A program made the position numbers and the translations under genes. A DNA stretch of 64,000 bases from Aplectana chamaeleonis. Taxonomy: Eukaryota; Nematoda; Chromadorea; Rhabditida; Cosmocercidae. Every line of letters begins with the position of its first letter. Positions within the stretch are counted from its first letter, which is position 1. The notes under the pieces were generated by a model that made no database searches, was not told where the DNA came from, and saw only the letters and a program-made list of their open reading frames with translations. The stretch covers positions 116,725-180,724 of the forward strand of contig JAPDOI010001437.1 of assembly GCA_029168955.1 (NCBI GenBank), given 5' to 3'. Below are positions 45,919 through 57,233 of this stretch, piece by piece.

Positions 45919-46004
45919 CAGTCAGTCAGTCAGTCAGTCAGTCAGTCAGTCAGTCAGTCAGTCAGTCAGTCAGTCAGTCAGTCGGTCAGTCAGTCAGTCA
46001 GTCA
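45709..46004. repeat. (GTCC)35-(GGCC)4-(GTCC)7-(GTCA)n tetranucleotide tract
   Basis: Pure blocks follow one another in register: GTCC to 45848, GGCC 45849-45864, GTCC to 45892, then GTCA to 46004 with one GTCG. Open frames across it (VRPS and VSQS repeats) are products of the tract. Confidence 0.98.
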
Positions 46005-46104
46005 CTCCGCCTGTCAGCTTACGGGGTGCATTCTTCAATTGCAGACTTTTCTAGTTGCAGTCCTTTCTGTTTTAGAAGGGTTACGCCCGAAACAAACAAG
46101 CGGG

Positions 46105-46345
46105 ACGTCGTAGAAAGTCAGCGGAATCCCAGCGAGAGTGCGCCGGACGCCGAAGAAAGTGTGCGGGACCCGTGTAAGGGCGCCGAACGCCGAAAAAATG
46201 TGCGGGATTCCAATGGCAGTGCGCCGAGCGCCGTAGAAAGTGTATGGGACCCATGTAAGAGTGCGCCGGACACCATAGGAAGCGTACAAGACCCATGTAA
46301 GAGTGCGCCGGTAGCCGTAGAAAGTGTGCGATGCTATGTAGCAAT
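46105..46345. repeat. Short copy of the GTGTGCGGGACCC minisatellite
   Basis: Five to six diverged 42-bp units (GTGCGCCGGACGCCGAAGAA and similar) match the element C array. No element ends are visible on either side. Confidence 0.85.
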
Positions 46346-46685
46346 GCGCAGGATGCCGCATAAAGAAGAATGTCTTCGAAGCAAGCTCGAAAACGCTAAT
46401 CTACATTATTTGCCGCACTTCGGATTCATTTTGTGTACGTGCCCAATTGAAGTAGTTTTATTGCTTTTCTCAGTATAATTTGCCGCTGTCTGCCTTTTCA
46501 TGTGTCCACATGTGCGGCAGGCAGTCTTTATGTACAAAAATTACATATATTTTGGCTAAATAATTTCTGAGCCGATTCCATTGATGCAAAGACAACTTGA
46601 TAATTTTCGCCGGCGGCGGAAATTCCGGGTCTGAAGGCGAAGCCCCCAGCCAGCCGTCAGGCGGGTGGAGCCCACAGGACGGGTG
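46346..46685. other. No gene recognised
   Basis: Short frames only. Confidence 0.3.
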
Positions 46686-49600
46686 TATACATTGGGTCCG
46701 ATTCGGATAATTTCGGATATCCGTCCGAATGATTCGAAATTTTGACGATTCGGTATCCGAATCACCGAAAAAACGCCAAATCCAAACCGAGCCGAAATTG
46801 AAATCACCGAAAAAACGCCCAAACCGAACCGAGCCAAAATCCGAATCACCGAAAAAACGAAATATCCGAACCGAACCGAAATCCGATTCACCGAAAAAGG
46901 GCAAAATCCGAATCGAACTGAAATCCGAATCACCGAAAAAGGGCAAAATCCGAATCGAACTGAAATCCGAATCACCGAAAAACGCCAAATCCGAACCGAA
47001 CCGAAATCCGATTCACCGAAAAAACGCCAAATCCGAATCGAACCGAAACCCGATTCACCGAAAAAACGCCAAATCCGAAGCGAACCGAAATCCGATTCAC
47101 CGAAAAAGGGCAAAATCCGAATCGAACCGAAATCCGATTACCCGAAAAAACGCCAAATCCGAATCGAACCGAAATCCGATTCACCGAAAAAACGCCAAAT
47201 CCGAATCGAACCGAAATCCGATTCACCGAAAAAACGCCAAATCCGAATAGAACCGAAACCCGATTCACCGAAAAAACGCCAAATCCGAACCGAACCGAAA
47301 TCCGATTCACCGAAAAACGCCAAATCCGAATCGAAGCGAAACCCGATTCACCGAAAAAACGCCAAATCCGAATCGAACCGAAATCCGATTCACCGAAAAA
47401 GGGCAAAATCCGACCGAATCGAACCGAAATCCGATTCACCGAAAAAACGCCAAATCCGCATCGAACCGAAACCCGATTCACCGAAAAAACGCCAAATCCG
47501 AATAGAACCGAAACCCGATTCACCGAAAAAACGCCAAATCCGAACAGAACCAAAATTCGATTCACCGAAAAACGCCAAATCCGAATCGAACCGAAATCCG
47601 AATCACCGAAAAAAGACCAAATCCGAATCGAACCGAAACCCGATTCACCGAAAAAGGGCAAAATCCGACCGAATCGAACCGAAATCCGATTCACCGTGAA
47701 AACGCCGAATCCGAATCGAACTGAAATCCGAATCACCGAAAAAAGACCAAATCCGAATCGAACCGAAATCCGATTCACCGAAAAAGGGCAAAATCCGACC
47801 GAATCGAACCGAAATCCGATTCACCGTGAAAACGCCGAATCCGAATCGAACTGAAATCCGAATCACCGAAAAAGGGCAAAATCCGAATCGAACCGAAATC
47901 CGAATCACCGAAAAAAGACCAAATCCGAATCGAACCGAAACCCGATTCACCGAAAAAAGACCAAATCCGAATCGAACCGAAATCCGATTCACCGAAAAAA
48001 CGCCAAATCTGAACCGAACCGAAATCCGATTCACCGTGAAAACGCCGAATCCGAATCGAACTGAAAAACGAATCACCGAAAAAGGGCAAAATCCGAACCG
48101 AACCGAAATCCGATTCACCGTGAAAACGCCGAATCCGAATCGAACTGAAATCCGAATCACCGAAAAAAGACCAAATCCGAATCGAACCGAAATCCGATTC
48201 ACCGAAAAAACGCCAAATCCGAACCGAACCAAAATTCGATTCACCGAAAAACGCCAAATCCGAATCGAACCGAAATCCGAATCACCGAAAAAAGACCAAA
48301 TCCGAATCGAACCGAAACCCGATTCACCGAAAAAGGGCAAAATCCGAATCGAACCGAAATCCGAAATCCGATTCACCGAAAAAACGGATTCACCGCAATC
48401 GAATCGGAATCCGATTCACCGAGAACGACCAAATCCGAATCGAACTGGAAATCCGAATCACCGAAAAAGGGCAAAATCCGAATCGAACCGAAATCCGAAT
48501 CACCGAAAAGACCAAATCCAGAATCGAACCGAACTGATTCATCGAAAAACGCCAAATCCGAAAACTGAATGAATCACTCAGCCGAAAGGGCCAAAATCCG
48601 AATCGAACCGAAATCCGAATCACCGAAAAAGGCCAAATCCGAAGCGAACCGAAATCCGATTCACCGAAAAAGGGCAAAATCCGACCGAATCGAACCGAAA
48701 TCCGATTCACCGTGAAAACGCCGAATCCGAATCGAACTGAAATCCGAATCACCGAAAAAGGGCAAAATCCGAATCGAACCGAAATCCGAATCACCGAAAA
48801 AAGACCAAATCCGAATCGAACCGAAACCCGATTCACCGAAAAAGGGCAAAATCCGAATCGAACCGAAATCCGAATCACCGTGAAAAAGACCGAATCCGAA
48901 TCGAACTGAAATCCGAATCACCGAAAAAGACGCCAAATCCGAATCGAACCGAAATCCGAATCACCGAAAAAGGGCAAAATCGGAATCGAACCGAAATCCG
49001 ATTACCCGAAAAAACGCCGAATCCGAATCGAACTGAAATCCGAATCACCGAAAAAGGGCAAAATCCGAATCGAACCGAAATCCGAATCACCGAAAAAAGA
49101 CCAAATCCGAATCGAACCGAAATCCGAATCACCGAAAAAGGGCAAAATTCGAATCGAACCGAAATCCGAATCACCGAAAAAAGACCAAATCCGAATCGAA
49201 CCGAAATCCGATTCACCGAAAAAACGCCAAATCTGAACCGAACCGAAATCCGATTCACCGTGAGAACGCCAAATCCGAATCGAACCGAAATCCGAATCAC
49301 CGAAAAAGGGCAAATCCGAATCGAAGCGAAACCCGATTCACCGAAAAAACGCCAAATCCAGATCGAACCGAAATCCGATTCACCGAAAAATCGCCAAATC
49401 CGAATCGAACCGAAATCCGAATCACCGAAAATCGCCAAATCCGAATCGAACTGGAAATCCGAATCACCCGAAAAACGCGGCAAAATCCGAATCGAACCGA
49501 AATCCGATTCAACGAAAAAACGCCAAATCCGAATCGAACCGAAATCCGATTCACCGAAAAAACGCCAAATCCGAATCGAACCGAAATCCGATTCACCGAA

Positions 49601-49878
49601 AAAACGTCAAATCCGAACCGAACCGAAATCCGATTCACCGAAAAATCGCCAAATCCGAATCGAACTGAAATCCGAATCACCGAAAAATCGCCAAATCCGA
49701 ATCGAACCGAAATCCGAATCACCGAAAAAACGCCAAATCCGAATCGAACCGAAACCCGATTCACCGAAAAAACGCCAAATCCGAATCGAATCGAAATCCG
49801 GTTCACCGAAAAAAACCGTTTTTCGGATCAGCCCGGAATCCGATTATCCGAAATTTTTTGCCTCGGATCCAATGTATA
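46686..49878. mobile_element. 3.2-kb TATACATTGG-ended element filled by a 42-bp array
   Basis: The ends TATACATTGGGTCCGATTCG and CTCGGATCCAATGTATA match those of the 216-bp element at 6965-7180. The interior is about 75 units of CCGAATCGAACCGAAATCCG plus ATTCACCGAAAAAACGCCAAAT, period 42 bp. Variants (AAAAGGGCAAAAT, AAAGACCAAAT, CCGTGAAAACGCCGAAT) are arranged in recurring orders. All three phases look open on long stretches because 42 is a multiple of three; I do not regard these as genes. Confidence 0.93.
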
Positions 49879-50508
49879 GACGGGTGGTTCTAAAATATCG
49901 ATCGTACCGCGCTGCGTGATCAATATTACAGAAATGCACTTCGCAGCGCCGAGAAGAAATGTTTTTCTCGGCGGTGAAAGTATTAACGACCCCTAATATC
50001 GATCGTGCCGCTCCGCGGAGGGCTGCGCGTAACTGAATTTTGTGATTTCGTAAATCGTAAGTTTCCAAATTCCTCGTATTCTCAAATCGTAATTCACAAG
50101 GCCTGAGCAAATCCAAACCTTTCCAGCCGCGAAAACTCCTCCACGCTAATGTTTCTAGAGTAGTCATTGTAAAATAGCGAGCTCAATCGCTCCCGTCCGT
50201 ATTTCAAGCAACTGATTCTCTGGAACGGGAGGGTTTTGGAAGCTAAAACTCTGGTACTGTCCATATCTGCCTGACAGCTAGATAATAAATTCGAAAACGA
50301 GAGAAAAAGGGTTGCGTTCGCTGGCCGTTCAAGCCAGCCTATCCCACCGATGGAGCACCTTGCACGGTGACGCAATATTTCACACGATCCAAGTGTTTGA
50401 GATCCCCAATTCGAGCTTGGGTTGAATAGGTCAAGATGATGCTTTGATAGAGTGTGCTTTCAAAGGTTGATCAGAAAAAAGAACTTCTAATGAAATGATG
50501 ATTGTGCA
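49879..50508. other. No gene confirmed
   Basis: Two AATATCGATCGT-CCGC words (49897 and 49999) flank a GC-rich patch. A minus-strand frame 50375-50094 (93 codons) is unassigned. Confidence 0.3.
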
Positions 50509-50752
50509 TTTCGATTATTCGAATTTCAAAAAATCGAATATGCTCTTGGAAATATTCGAATACTATTTGAAAGTCCGCCTTCGAAATATTCGAATTTCGA
50601 ATGATATTCGAAACAGCTTTTTACGAAGTATTCAAATTTCGAATATTATTCGAAAACCAAAATTTTCGAATTTGAATTTTGAATGATTCGAAATTCAAAA
50701 AAATTATTCGAATATTTTTCGAATAATATAATTCGGTCCGAAGTATACTCTA
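50509..50752. repeat. Degenerate TTCGAATATTCGAA array
   Basis: Irregular CGAATTTCGAATATTATTCG-like words resemble the other TTCGAA arrays. The right edge has TCGGTCCGAAGTATAC, similar to the ends of related arrays. Confidence 0.65.
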
Positions 50753-51139
50753 AAACCACTTTTGTAGTTGCTGTGCACGTCACAGAATTTTGAGAAGGCA
50801 CAGCAGGAAACTCAAATTTCTGTGGGTTTCGTTGTGCACCTATGTATGCACACATTTGTATCTTTTTGCCTCAATAGCTTTATTTTTAGCAGGTTTTTAG
50901 CCGCGCAACTTTGGCAAATCTTCAGTTGTTTTCGAACAGAACAGATCTTTCAGCCTTTTCTCGAAATTTTCCCATCGGGAGCACTAGGTTTCAATGAGCT
51001 GGAAGCGATATTCGGGTTTTTTATTGTTTGGAGGGATGCAAAATTATCCGGCATTTATAGCGGCGCGTTTTTCATCAGTGAAAGTAACGTTTTGCCTATC
51101 ATTCTTGAATGGAAATGATTCTCTCATTGCTTTCGAAAA

Positions 51140-52085
51140 ATGCTTGTCAAAAATCATAGCCATATTTGCCATATTATGCTCTACCACTTCAAGAAAGGAT
51201 GGAAAGCATCACAACCATTTTGTGATCTCGACCAACTTTTTGGCAAGGGAACAATCAGCGAGAGCCACTCTGAGAGCATCCCCCGCGATTGTTCACGGAT
51301 AGAATCCACTCGGTTTCTGGTAGGGACCGAGAGGATATTAGCACGGGGCTGACGCGGAACGATCGCGAGATTCTACCAGTCTCAACCTAACAGTGAATCG
51401 CGTCAACACATCCACGTATTTGGGGTGTTAAATCGCGGAACAGCGATGAACTGAGGCCGGAACTATCGCGGGACGATCGCGAGATTCGGCCAGCCTCCAT
51501 CTCTGATCGTACCGCATTCATGCCCTCCCGGTGTTTCACCCGAGCGCGTGTTGCCTATCAGATCAACACGAAGCTATCAGGTTTTTCCCGTGCCGTGTTT
51601 CGCGCTGCTTTACAAATCTTCACAGCATTAGAGCGCGGAACCGGGGGAAAACGATCACGGTACCATCGTGCATCGCGGGTTCATCACGGTACTAGCGCGG
51701 TAAGCTTGGTAACGATCGCGGTACCATCACGGTACAAGCAAGAAAATGTCAACGGAATGGTCGATTGGGTAACTATCGCGGAACGAACGCGGATCGCGGA
51801 ACGAGGGGAAGGCAAACACGGCACCATCGCGAATCGCGGAAGCATCACGGTACTAGCGGGAAGGATTCTCTCAGAGCAGTGTAGGGAGTTGACCTTCGAT
51901 TTCCTTGCAGCAACGACCAAGATTGTTATACACTCGATTCATTGAGAGTCGCACTTGGACAGTGTAGGGAGTGGTTTTTCTGTTTCAAATCACGTCATAC
52001 CAGCTTTGAGGATAAGCTAGGAAGAGGGCAGCCATCGGATTTCGACCATCAGGCTCTTCTGGCAGTCGTTGAAGAGTACGAGGGC
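51140..52085 (+). pseudogene. mariner-type transposase N-terminal fragment, interrupted
   Basis: Two blocks match the N-terminal helix-turn-helix region of mariner transposases. The first, from ATG 51140, reads HIMLYHFKKGWKASQ and continues to LFGKGTISES near 51265, the family F+KG.KA...FG.GT.SE pattern. The second, 51945-52080, reads REWFFCFKSRHTSFEDK then LGRGQPSDFDHQALLAVVEE, the RWF..F+S....LED..R.GRP...D...L...+E pattern. About 660 bp of foreign GC-rich sequence separates them, and the frame changes. The catalytic D-D34-D domain is absent: after 52085 the sequence becomes an unrelated repeat. The enzyme would have cut and joined transposon ends at TA targets; this copy cannot. Flanking words GAGAGCCACT and GAGAGTCGCACT at the breakpoints suggest an insertion with a small duplication. 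Confidence 0.75.
51340..51870. repeat. GC-rich degenerate ATCGCGGAACGA-type repeat
   Basis: Words such as ATCGCGGAACGA, GATCGCGGTACCATCACGGT and TAGCGCGG recur at roughly 10-12-bp steps. The patch sits inside the interrupted mariner gene and resembles 29190-29470. Confidence 0.6.
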
Positions 52086-52239
52086 CTTAAAACCATACCT
52101 TCGTTGGATGGAGCCATGTACTTCACCAACCTTCACCCCAGGGCAGGTGGAGTGGGGAACCTTTACCATTGGGGAAACCGGTGAAACGCCCCAAAAAAGA
52201 ATGAAAGTGACCCAACACTCATGCAAGTCATTTTCAAGA

Positions 52240-53320
52240 TTGGGTGGGTGTCACTGCCGGTTTTTCGGCCATAACTTCTTTACCACGGATGATAGACCTT
52301 GGGTGAAGGTTGTTTTCGAAATGTTGATGGGATTCTGCGCCGACTGTCGGTCCTTCAGCCTAATTCATTTTACGAAATACCGGTTTTTCGCGTATATTCT
52401 TCAACCGTTGAAGATAGGGTTCTGGTTAAGGTTGTTTTTGAAATCTACGTAAAATTCTGCGTCGAATGACGTATCGGGTTCCTTACTTTGCTTGCTCCAT
52501 AAGCCAACCAGGTCGGTGGAGCCGAGCTCCATAGTTATCTCCATAGGATGCTACCGCCTCTATGGTGTAAGTAGGAGACGCAGAGTTCTCCTGGAGCGTA
52601 CAACGGGGCTCGGCTCCACCGACCTGGCTGACCTATGGGGCAAGCAAAGTTAGGAACCCGATATATCATTTGACGCCGAATTGTACAGAGATTTCAGAAA
52701 CAACCTTCACCAGAACCCTATCTTCAACGGTTAAAGAGTTATAGGCGAAAAACCGGTGTTTCGTAAAATGAATTAGGCTGAAGAATTTTTTTTTCGAAAA
52801 AAAAGAGAAAATATTTTTCCGAACTTGAAACACTAGTCGACGCAGAATTTCATCGAGATTCCGAAAACAACCTCCACCAGAGGCCTATCTCCAAGCACAA
52901 AAAAAGTTGTGGACGAAAAACCGATAATTTCAGGCGAAAACGTGCACTTTATGAAGTGAAATCGGCTCGTAGAAGGGGAGCGTATTTCTTAAAGCTGAAA
53001 ACGCTATTCGATGCACAAGTTGATAGGGATTCCGAAAACAACCTTCACCAAAGGACTATCTTTAAGGTTAAAAAAGTCATGGACAAAAAACTGATTGCTT
53101 TTTGTGAAGAAACGTTACTTCATAAATTGAAATTGGCTGAGAGACTGGAAACCTATTTTTCTCAACATGAAAACACTATTCGACGCTAAATTCCATGGAG
53201 ACATTGGAAACAGCTTCGTTCAAAGACTCGACTCGATGGGCAAAAATTTAATGAGCGAAGAACGGGTCGTTTTTCAAAAATCGCTTGGGAAAATTTTCCG
53301 AAAATTTTTGACTCCAAGAC
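52240..53320. repeat. ~170-bp diverged tandem repeat with an inverted-repeat core
   Basis: Units beginning near CCGAAAACAACCTTCACCA recur at 52701, 52868, 53039 and 53211 (spacings 167, 171, 172). Each continues GGCCTATCTCCAAG...AAAAACCG. To the left, 52350-52528 is the inverse of 52609-52786, joined by an 80-bp spacer bounded by GAGCTCC/GGGGCTCGGCTCC. Confidence 0.78.
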
Positions 53321-54397
53321 TGCTCAAGGGAAATCCTTCATGACCTAAGCAGATCATTTTATTTAGAATAGTGAATTTCCAAAGAACGTCATCTAACGAA
53401 AAAAATGCTTCAAAATTAATGATTAAAAAGAAAATTATACTGAATGAAATTTTAAAGAGGATTTAGAAAACGTCCAATTTTGAAGTTGCAAGTCTATAGG
53501 AAACCTTCACCATTCCCCACTCAGGTATCCTAAACAACCTTCATCTCTCGGACCGCTGTCTCCACCCCAACGAACCTATGCTTACAACACTAAGGCCTGG
53601 AGCATACATCCCGCGACGGGCGACGCGACATAGTGTTTGCTGAATAAATCGAACGAAATTCAATATTGCTGATGTGCACTGTTGCGCGTCGCGGGAAGTA
53701 TGCACTAGGCCTAAAGCTGGCTGAAGGCTTTAATGTCAATACTTTGCGACGCATAAGTATAACAACACCGTCGGAGTAGACGTATTATATGTTGGATCGA
53801 GGTTTTGGATATTGAGGAGAGTTTCTATGTTTTCTGCTACGACGGTCCTATCACTGGAAGGGGTTTCGCTGTCAGTTCTTCTCAGAGAACAGAAGAATCA
53901 AGAGGTATGTATAGTTCGGGTAACCAAAAAAGGGATAGTTGCGGACACCTCAGCAGACTGCGCTGCGTCATGTGCGCCCACGAGAAATGTGGTGATTGAT
54001 CGGCGCACGCGACAGGCGCGCGGACAGCTGAAGGATCCGCGGCTATTCCTCCGCGGATACACCCACCATAACAATGGTTTTGCTGATGCAAACAGGTGAT
54101 CATTGTTATCAGCTCTCATTTTACAGAACTCCTTCATTCGATGACACGCTGTTTTCCTTTACTTCAGGTCCACTGAGGTCCAAAAAGAGCATTAATCTTT
54201 CGAAAACTCGGAAACGGACCTCATAAATGTGTTCAGCGTCCAAAACTACCCTCCTGAGCAAAATTTGGGTGAATGCGCATTTTCCATACTTTGTCCAGAC
54301 TGACAGCCTTTGGACTTGTACGGATTTTCGGTTGGGCGAATATTTATACCGATTAGAGGGCTGTGGAAGCGTTTTAGAAAAATGTTCCAGATTTGAC
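53321..54397. other. No gene recognised
   Basis: Frames of 60-95 codons overlap on both strands at 53800-54137 without a recognisable motif. A short inverted GATCCGCGG...CCGCGGAT word is near 54035-54060. Confidence 0.3.
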
Positions 54398-54879
54398 TTA
54401 AAGGCACAGTCGAACCCCAGACGTAATTTTTGATATTATGGTCCGGTCGCCGCCTATAGCAACCCTGCCAAGTGCAAAGTCTCAATTCGCTCAAATAAGC
54501 GAGAAAAGGCTAGGAAAAAGTCGGCCACGCCCCTTTGAAAGAAAAAATAGGTAACGCCCACTGCCAGGTTTCCGACCCCAATAGGGAAGAGACGCGCGAA
54601 TGATTTCATTCAAAACCTATGTTCTTCGATTTGTTTTCGGTCTGGCTTTATATTGTGGCCTGCTACAGAACGATGGCTGCGAATAACGAGAATATACAGG
54701 CTCGAGACAACTCGTCCGAAAACTTCTAGCCATTCAAAGTCTAAATTTTTGAGGAGCCGGAACTCCGTTCCTAGTGAGTTCTGAGCAATTCTGGAGACAC
54801 CATTGTGATCAGCGTTAAATTTTCTCCAAGATAGGCAGAAAAACGAAAAATCGATTCTGAGGTTGGACTGTGTCTTTAA
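54398..54879. mobile_element. 482-bp element with TTAAAGGCACAGTC ends
   Basis: TTAAAGGCACAGTCGAACCCC and its near inverse GGTTGGACTGTGTCTTTAA form the tips. A block at 54450-54540 resembles 20965-21055 (CAACCCTGCCAAG, TCTCAATTCGCT, CACGCCC). Confidence 0.6.
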
Positions 54880-55412
54880 ACATCGCACTGGGGGGTTATT
54901 TGGGGTGCTGACCACGAATCTGTGGTTTATTAGTCGATTTTCTAAAGTTTTCGGCTAATTTCGTTCAAAGCTTCCCAACCGGGGAAGAATTCGAGGGAAA
55001 AACGCCACTTTCGAGACTGTCGGAGTGCTACAGTAGATATTGCTCAAATTGTTTCTCTGGGGGTTATTTGGAGTGCTGACCACGAATCTGAAGTCCGTTT
55101 ATCGATATTTGGAAACTACGGTAGATTACGGTTGGTATACTGTAGCTTGGTCAAAATCTCAGATTTTGCTCAAAATTTGTATACGGGGGTTTTTCGGGAT
55201 GGAGGATACGAATTTAACGTCCGTTTGTCGAAAAACAAAATACTAAGGTGGCTTCTGCCCCCTAAATGACATGTTACCTACCGTAACCTGCAGTAAACCT
55301 CGAAACTTCGACAAATGGACTACAGATTCGTGTTCACCACCCTAGATTACCCCTACGTACAACTTTTGAGCTAAGCCCGAGAAGTTTTTTTGAAACTCTA
55401 AAAAAATGCCTG
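54880..55412. repeat. Repeated CTGACCACGAATCTG block
   Basis: GGGGTTATTTGG.GTGCTGACC plus ACGAATCTG occurs at about 54890 and 55060, and inverted near 55330 (CAGATTCGTGTTCACCACCC). No gene recognised. Confidence 0.55.
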
Positions 55413-56250
55413 ATGGGTACCCTTGCCTTTCCGCTAGGCTCAAAAATGCTTATACCTTTTTTGAACCTGCAGGGCGGGATACTGCGCAGTTCTACTATTG
55501 AGTCAGAAGAGATACCAACGATACTGGTCGTTTTCGCAGATGCGTTCACCACTCTAAAAACTTCCCTTGTGAGTTATGATATTAAAATTGAAAAGGACAG
55601 TGCTTCCAATGGTCGACAAAACTCTGACTTTATTCTGACACATCTGTCGAAGACTTCCAATGTTTCTTTTCCGTCAACGATCGTAAAGGCCAGCTTTTAT
55701 GTGGTGGTGAGTCGAAATGGCTTAAACTCAGAATTGATTGCTCGCGTTGCAGATGTCGTTGGTTGAGCCGGAGCCACATGCGTTCGTATGGTCCCGTCAT
55801 CACTCGTATCGGAGCTCAGCCCAGAAGCATCAACATGAGGTTCGTTTATCGGAATCTTCAGCACATAGGTAAGGTAATGGTTCCGATGACTCAGAAAACA
55901 GGAAACAGCGTTTCTTTGCAGGCTGTGCCAGCTCTTTTTGAGCTGCTATTATAGTCATAGGTGTCCAGGTAGTAGTCATGAGAAGGGCGACAGTCAAAAT
56001 AACTGGTATCCAAATAGAAAACTTGTCTAAAACTCTAAAGGCAACAGGCATTTATGTCAAAATCCGGAGTGAGGATTCCTTCCCGGTTGTCAACCGTGGG
56101 GGACCTCAAATCTCGGTCAAAATTACACTTCAGCACCCGAACTGGACTGGAAGAAACACAACAAGAACAAGTCGTCTTTATAATACTAGCAATAAGAAGT
56201 TCTGTGATAGCATTTAAACCATTACACAATAATGAAACGCGTTTATTTTG
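55413..56250. other. Possible coding stretch, strand uncertain
   Basis: The plus strand has a 117-codon frame (55413-55766) ending LIARVADVVG. It also has a well-formed candidate intron, GTAAGG...TTTCTTTGCAG, at 55869-55920. The minus strand over the same DNA shows LAFTIVDGKETLEVFDRCVR and a hydrophobic stretch IWIPVILTVALLMTTTW (near 56000). Both look more protein-like than the surrounding DNA, but neither gives a continuous gene model or a known family, so I leave the strand open. Confidence 0.25.
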
Positions 56251-56283
56251 ATGATGTGGAATAGAAATAAAAGTAATAATGTA

Positions 56284-56487
56284 CTAGTCGGACTGGAACC
56301 CAACAGTTGTGACCATGCCCCAACACGATTCAGGAACAATAGCAATGGGAGTGCCCTTTGCAACAGCTGATGCTGTTCTGTTGAGCTGAGCGGTACGGGC
56401 TACCATTGTGCCATTGTTCGAGGTCATTTTGGTAACCACTGAGTGACCTCTGTAGAGAACTGTTCCTGAAGTAGCGATTTTCGACCA
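56284..56487 (-). CDS. Candidate terminal exon of an unrecognised minus-strand gene
   Basis: Minus-strand reading from acceptor AAAAACAG (56488-56495) gives WSKIATSGTVLYRGHSVVTK, continuing without stops through AIVPESCWGMVTTVGFQSD to TAG at 56284-56286 (68 codons including the stop). A GT donor at 56582 would make a 95-nt intron and join a short upstream exon reading ESVGLTNQ. Composition and frame length exceed the local background, but I recognise no domain. It may belong with the minus-strand frame at 56847-57197. A chance frame remains possible. Confidence 0.35.
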   Translation of the reverse strand, partial: WSKIATSGTVLYRGHSVVTKMTSNNGTMVARTAQLNRTASAVAKGTPIAIVPESCWGMVTTVGFQSD

Positions 56488-56846
56488 CTGTTTTTCAATG
56501 ATATGCGTCGCTAAAGCGGTCCGACAAAAGAAGGGGACAAAAACTTAAAGATTTTCGCATCAACCATTTTTCATTTCAGTACCTGATTGGTGAGACCGAC
56601 ACTCTCTGTCTACTGCCGTCTTCGATGCGATTACTATGCGCTATCCTATGTGCCTTGCTCATCTCCTCACTGGCGGCTGCAATATTCAACAGTCTTCAAG
56701 GCAACACTCAAGGATCCGCTAGTTTCTGCAAACGCCCCGATGAACCGTTTCGACCGAACATTCTGTAATTTTCGTTTAGTTTTACGTACGAAAGTTGCTA
56801 GCGTTTATAGCAATGTCGCTATACTTCTTCTGCTTCACAGTCTCCT

Positions 56847-57197
56847 TCACAGAGACACCAACTGCGATACAAAACGTAGCCAGGCCCTGAACATAAAAGC
56901 AGGATGCACACTGATTTTCATGGGTGTTTGTATCGGATCAATGAACCCAGAAAAAAACATAAGTTTCTTCAAAAAAAAAACGCGGGCAATTGCTGTAGGA
57001 CTACTCCCCACCTTGGCGTAGATAGCAGGCGACATGCATAGACTCATAGTGATGCAGCCTGCGACAAATTCCCTAACGAGGGCGTCTTTTATGGGGTAGG
57101 ATACGTACTGAAAAAAGTCCTTCTGGATGTTGTGGGCGATGGATAGAGTGACAATAGCGTGTGTTGTGCTTTCTCTACGGGGCTTCCGATAATCCAA
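56847..57197 (-). CDS. Candidate exon(s) of an unrecognised minus-strand gene
   Basis: The minus strand is open for 117 codons, reading YRKPRRESTTHAIVTLSIAH then FFQYVSYPIKDALVREFVAG and ITMSLCMSPAIYAK, after which a donor-like AAG|GTGGGG occurs at about 57016. A further stretch after acceptor TTTATGTTCAG (about 56888) reads GLATFCIAVGVSVKETVKQK. These fragments look protein-like and run in the same direction as the exon at 56284-56487. I could not build one consistent spliced frame; one implied intron is only 27 nt, too short to accept. There is no ATG at the 5' edge. Element B begins 37 bp upstream and may have cut a former gene. No family is recognised. Confidence 0.28.
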   Translation of the reverse strand: MDYRKPRRESTTHAIVTLSIAHNIQKDFFQYVSYPIKDALVREFVAGCITMSLCMSPAIYAKVGSSPTAIARVFFLKKLMFFSGFIDPIQTPMKISVHPAFMFRAWLRFVSQLVSL

Positions 57198-57233
57198 AAA
57201 ATAGACGAAAACAATTGAAACTAGCTGTAAATT

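Noticed and set aside
45553..46478. Frames rich in VRPS and VSQS repeats (up to 267 codons)
   Set aside because: They translate a tetranucleotide microsatellite and change meaning in every phase.
46729..49919. Long frames encoding RIEPKSDSPKKRQI or SVRFGFGVFSVNRI repeats
   Set aside because: Products of the 42-bp array at 46686-49878; open on both strands and in several phases, without a coding start or unique domain.
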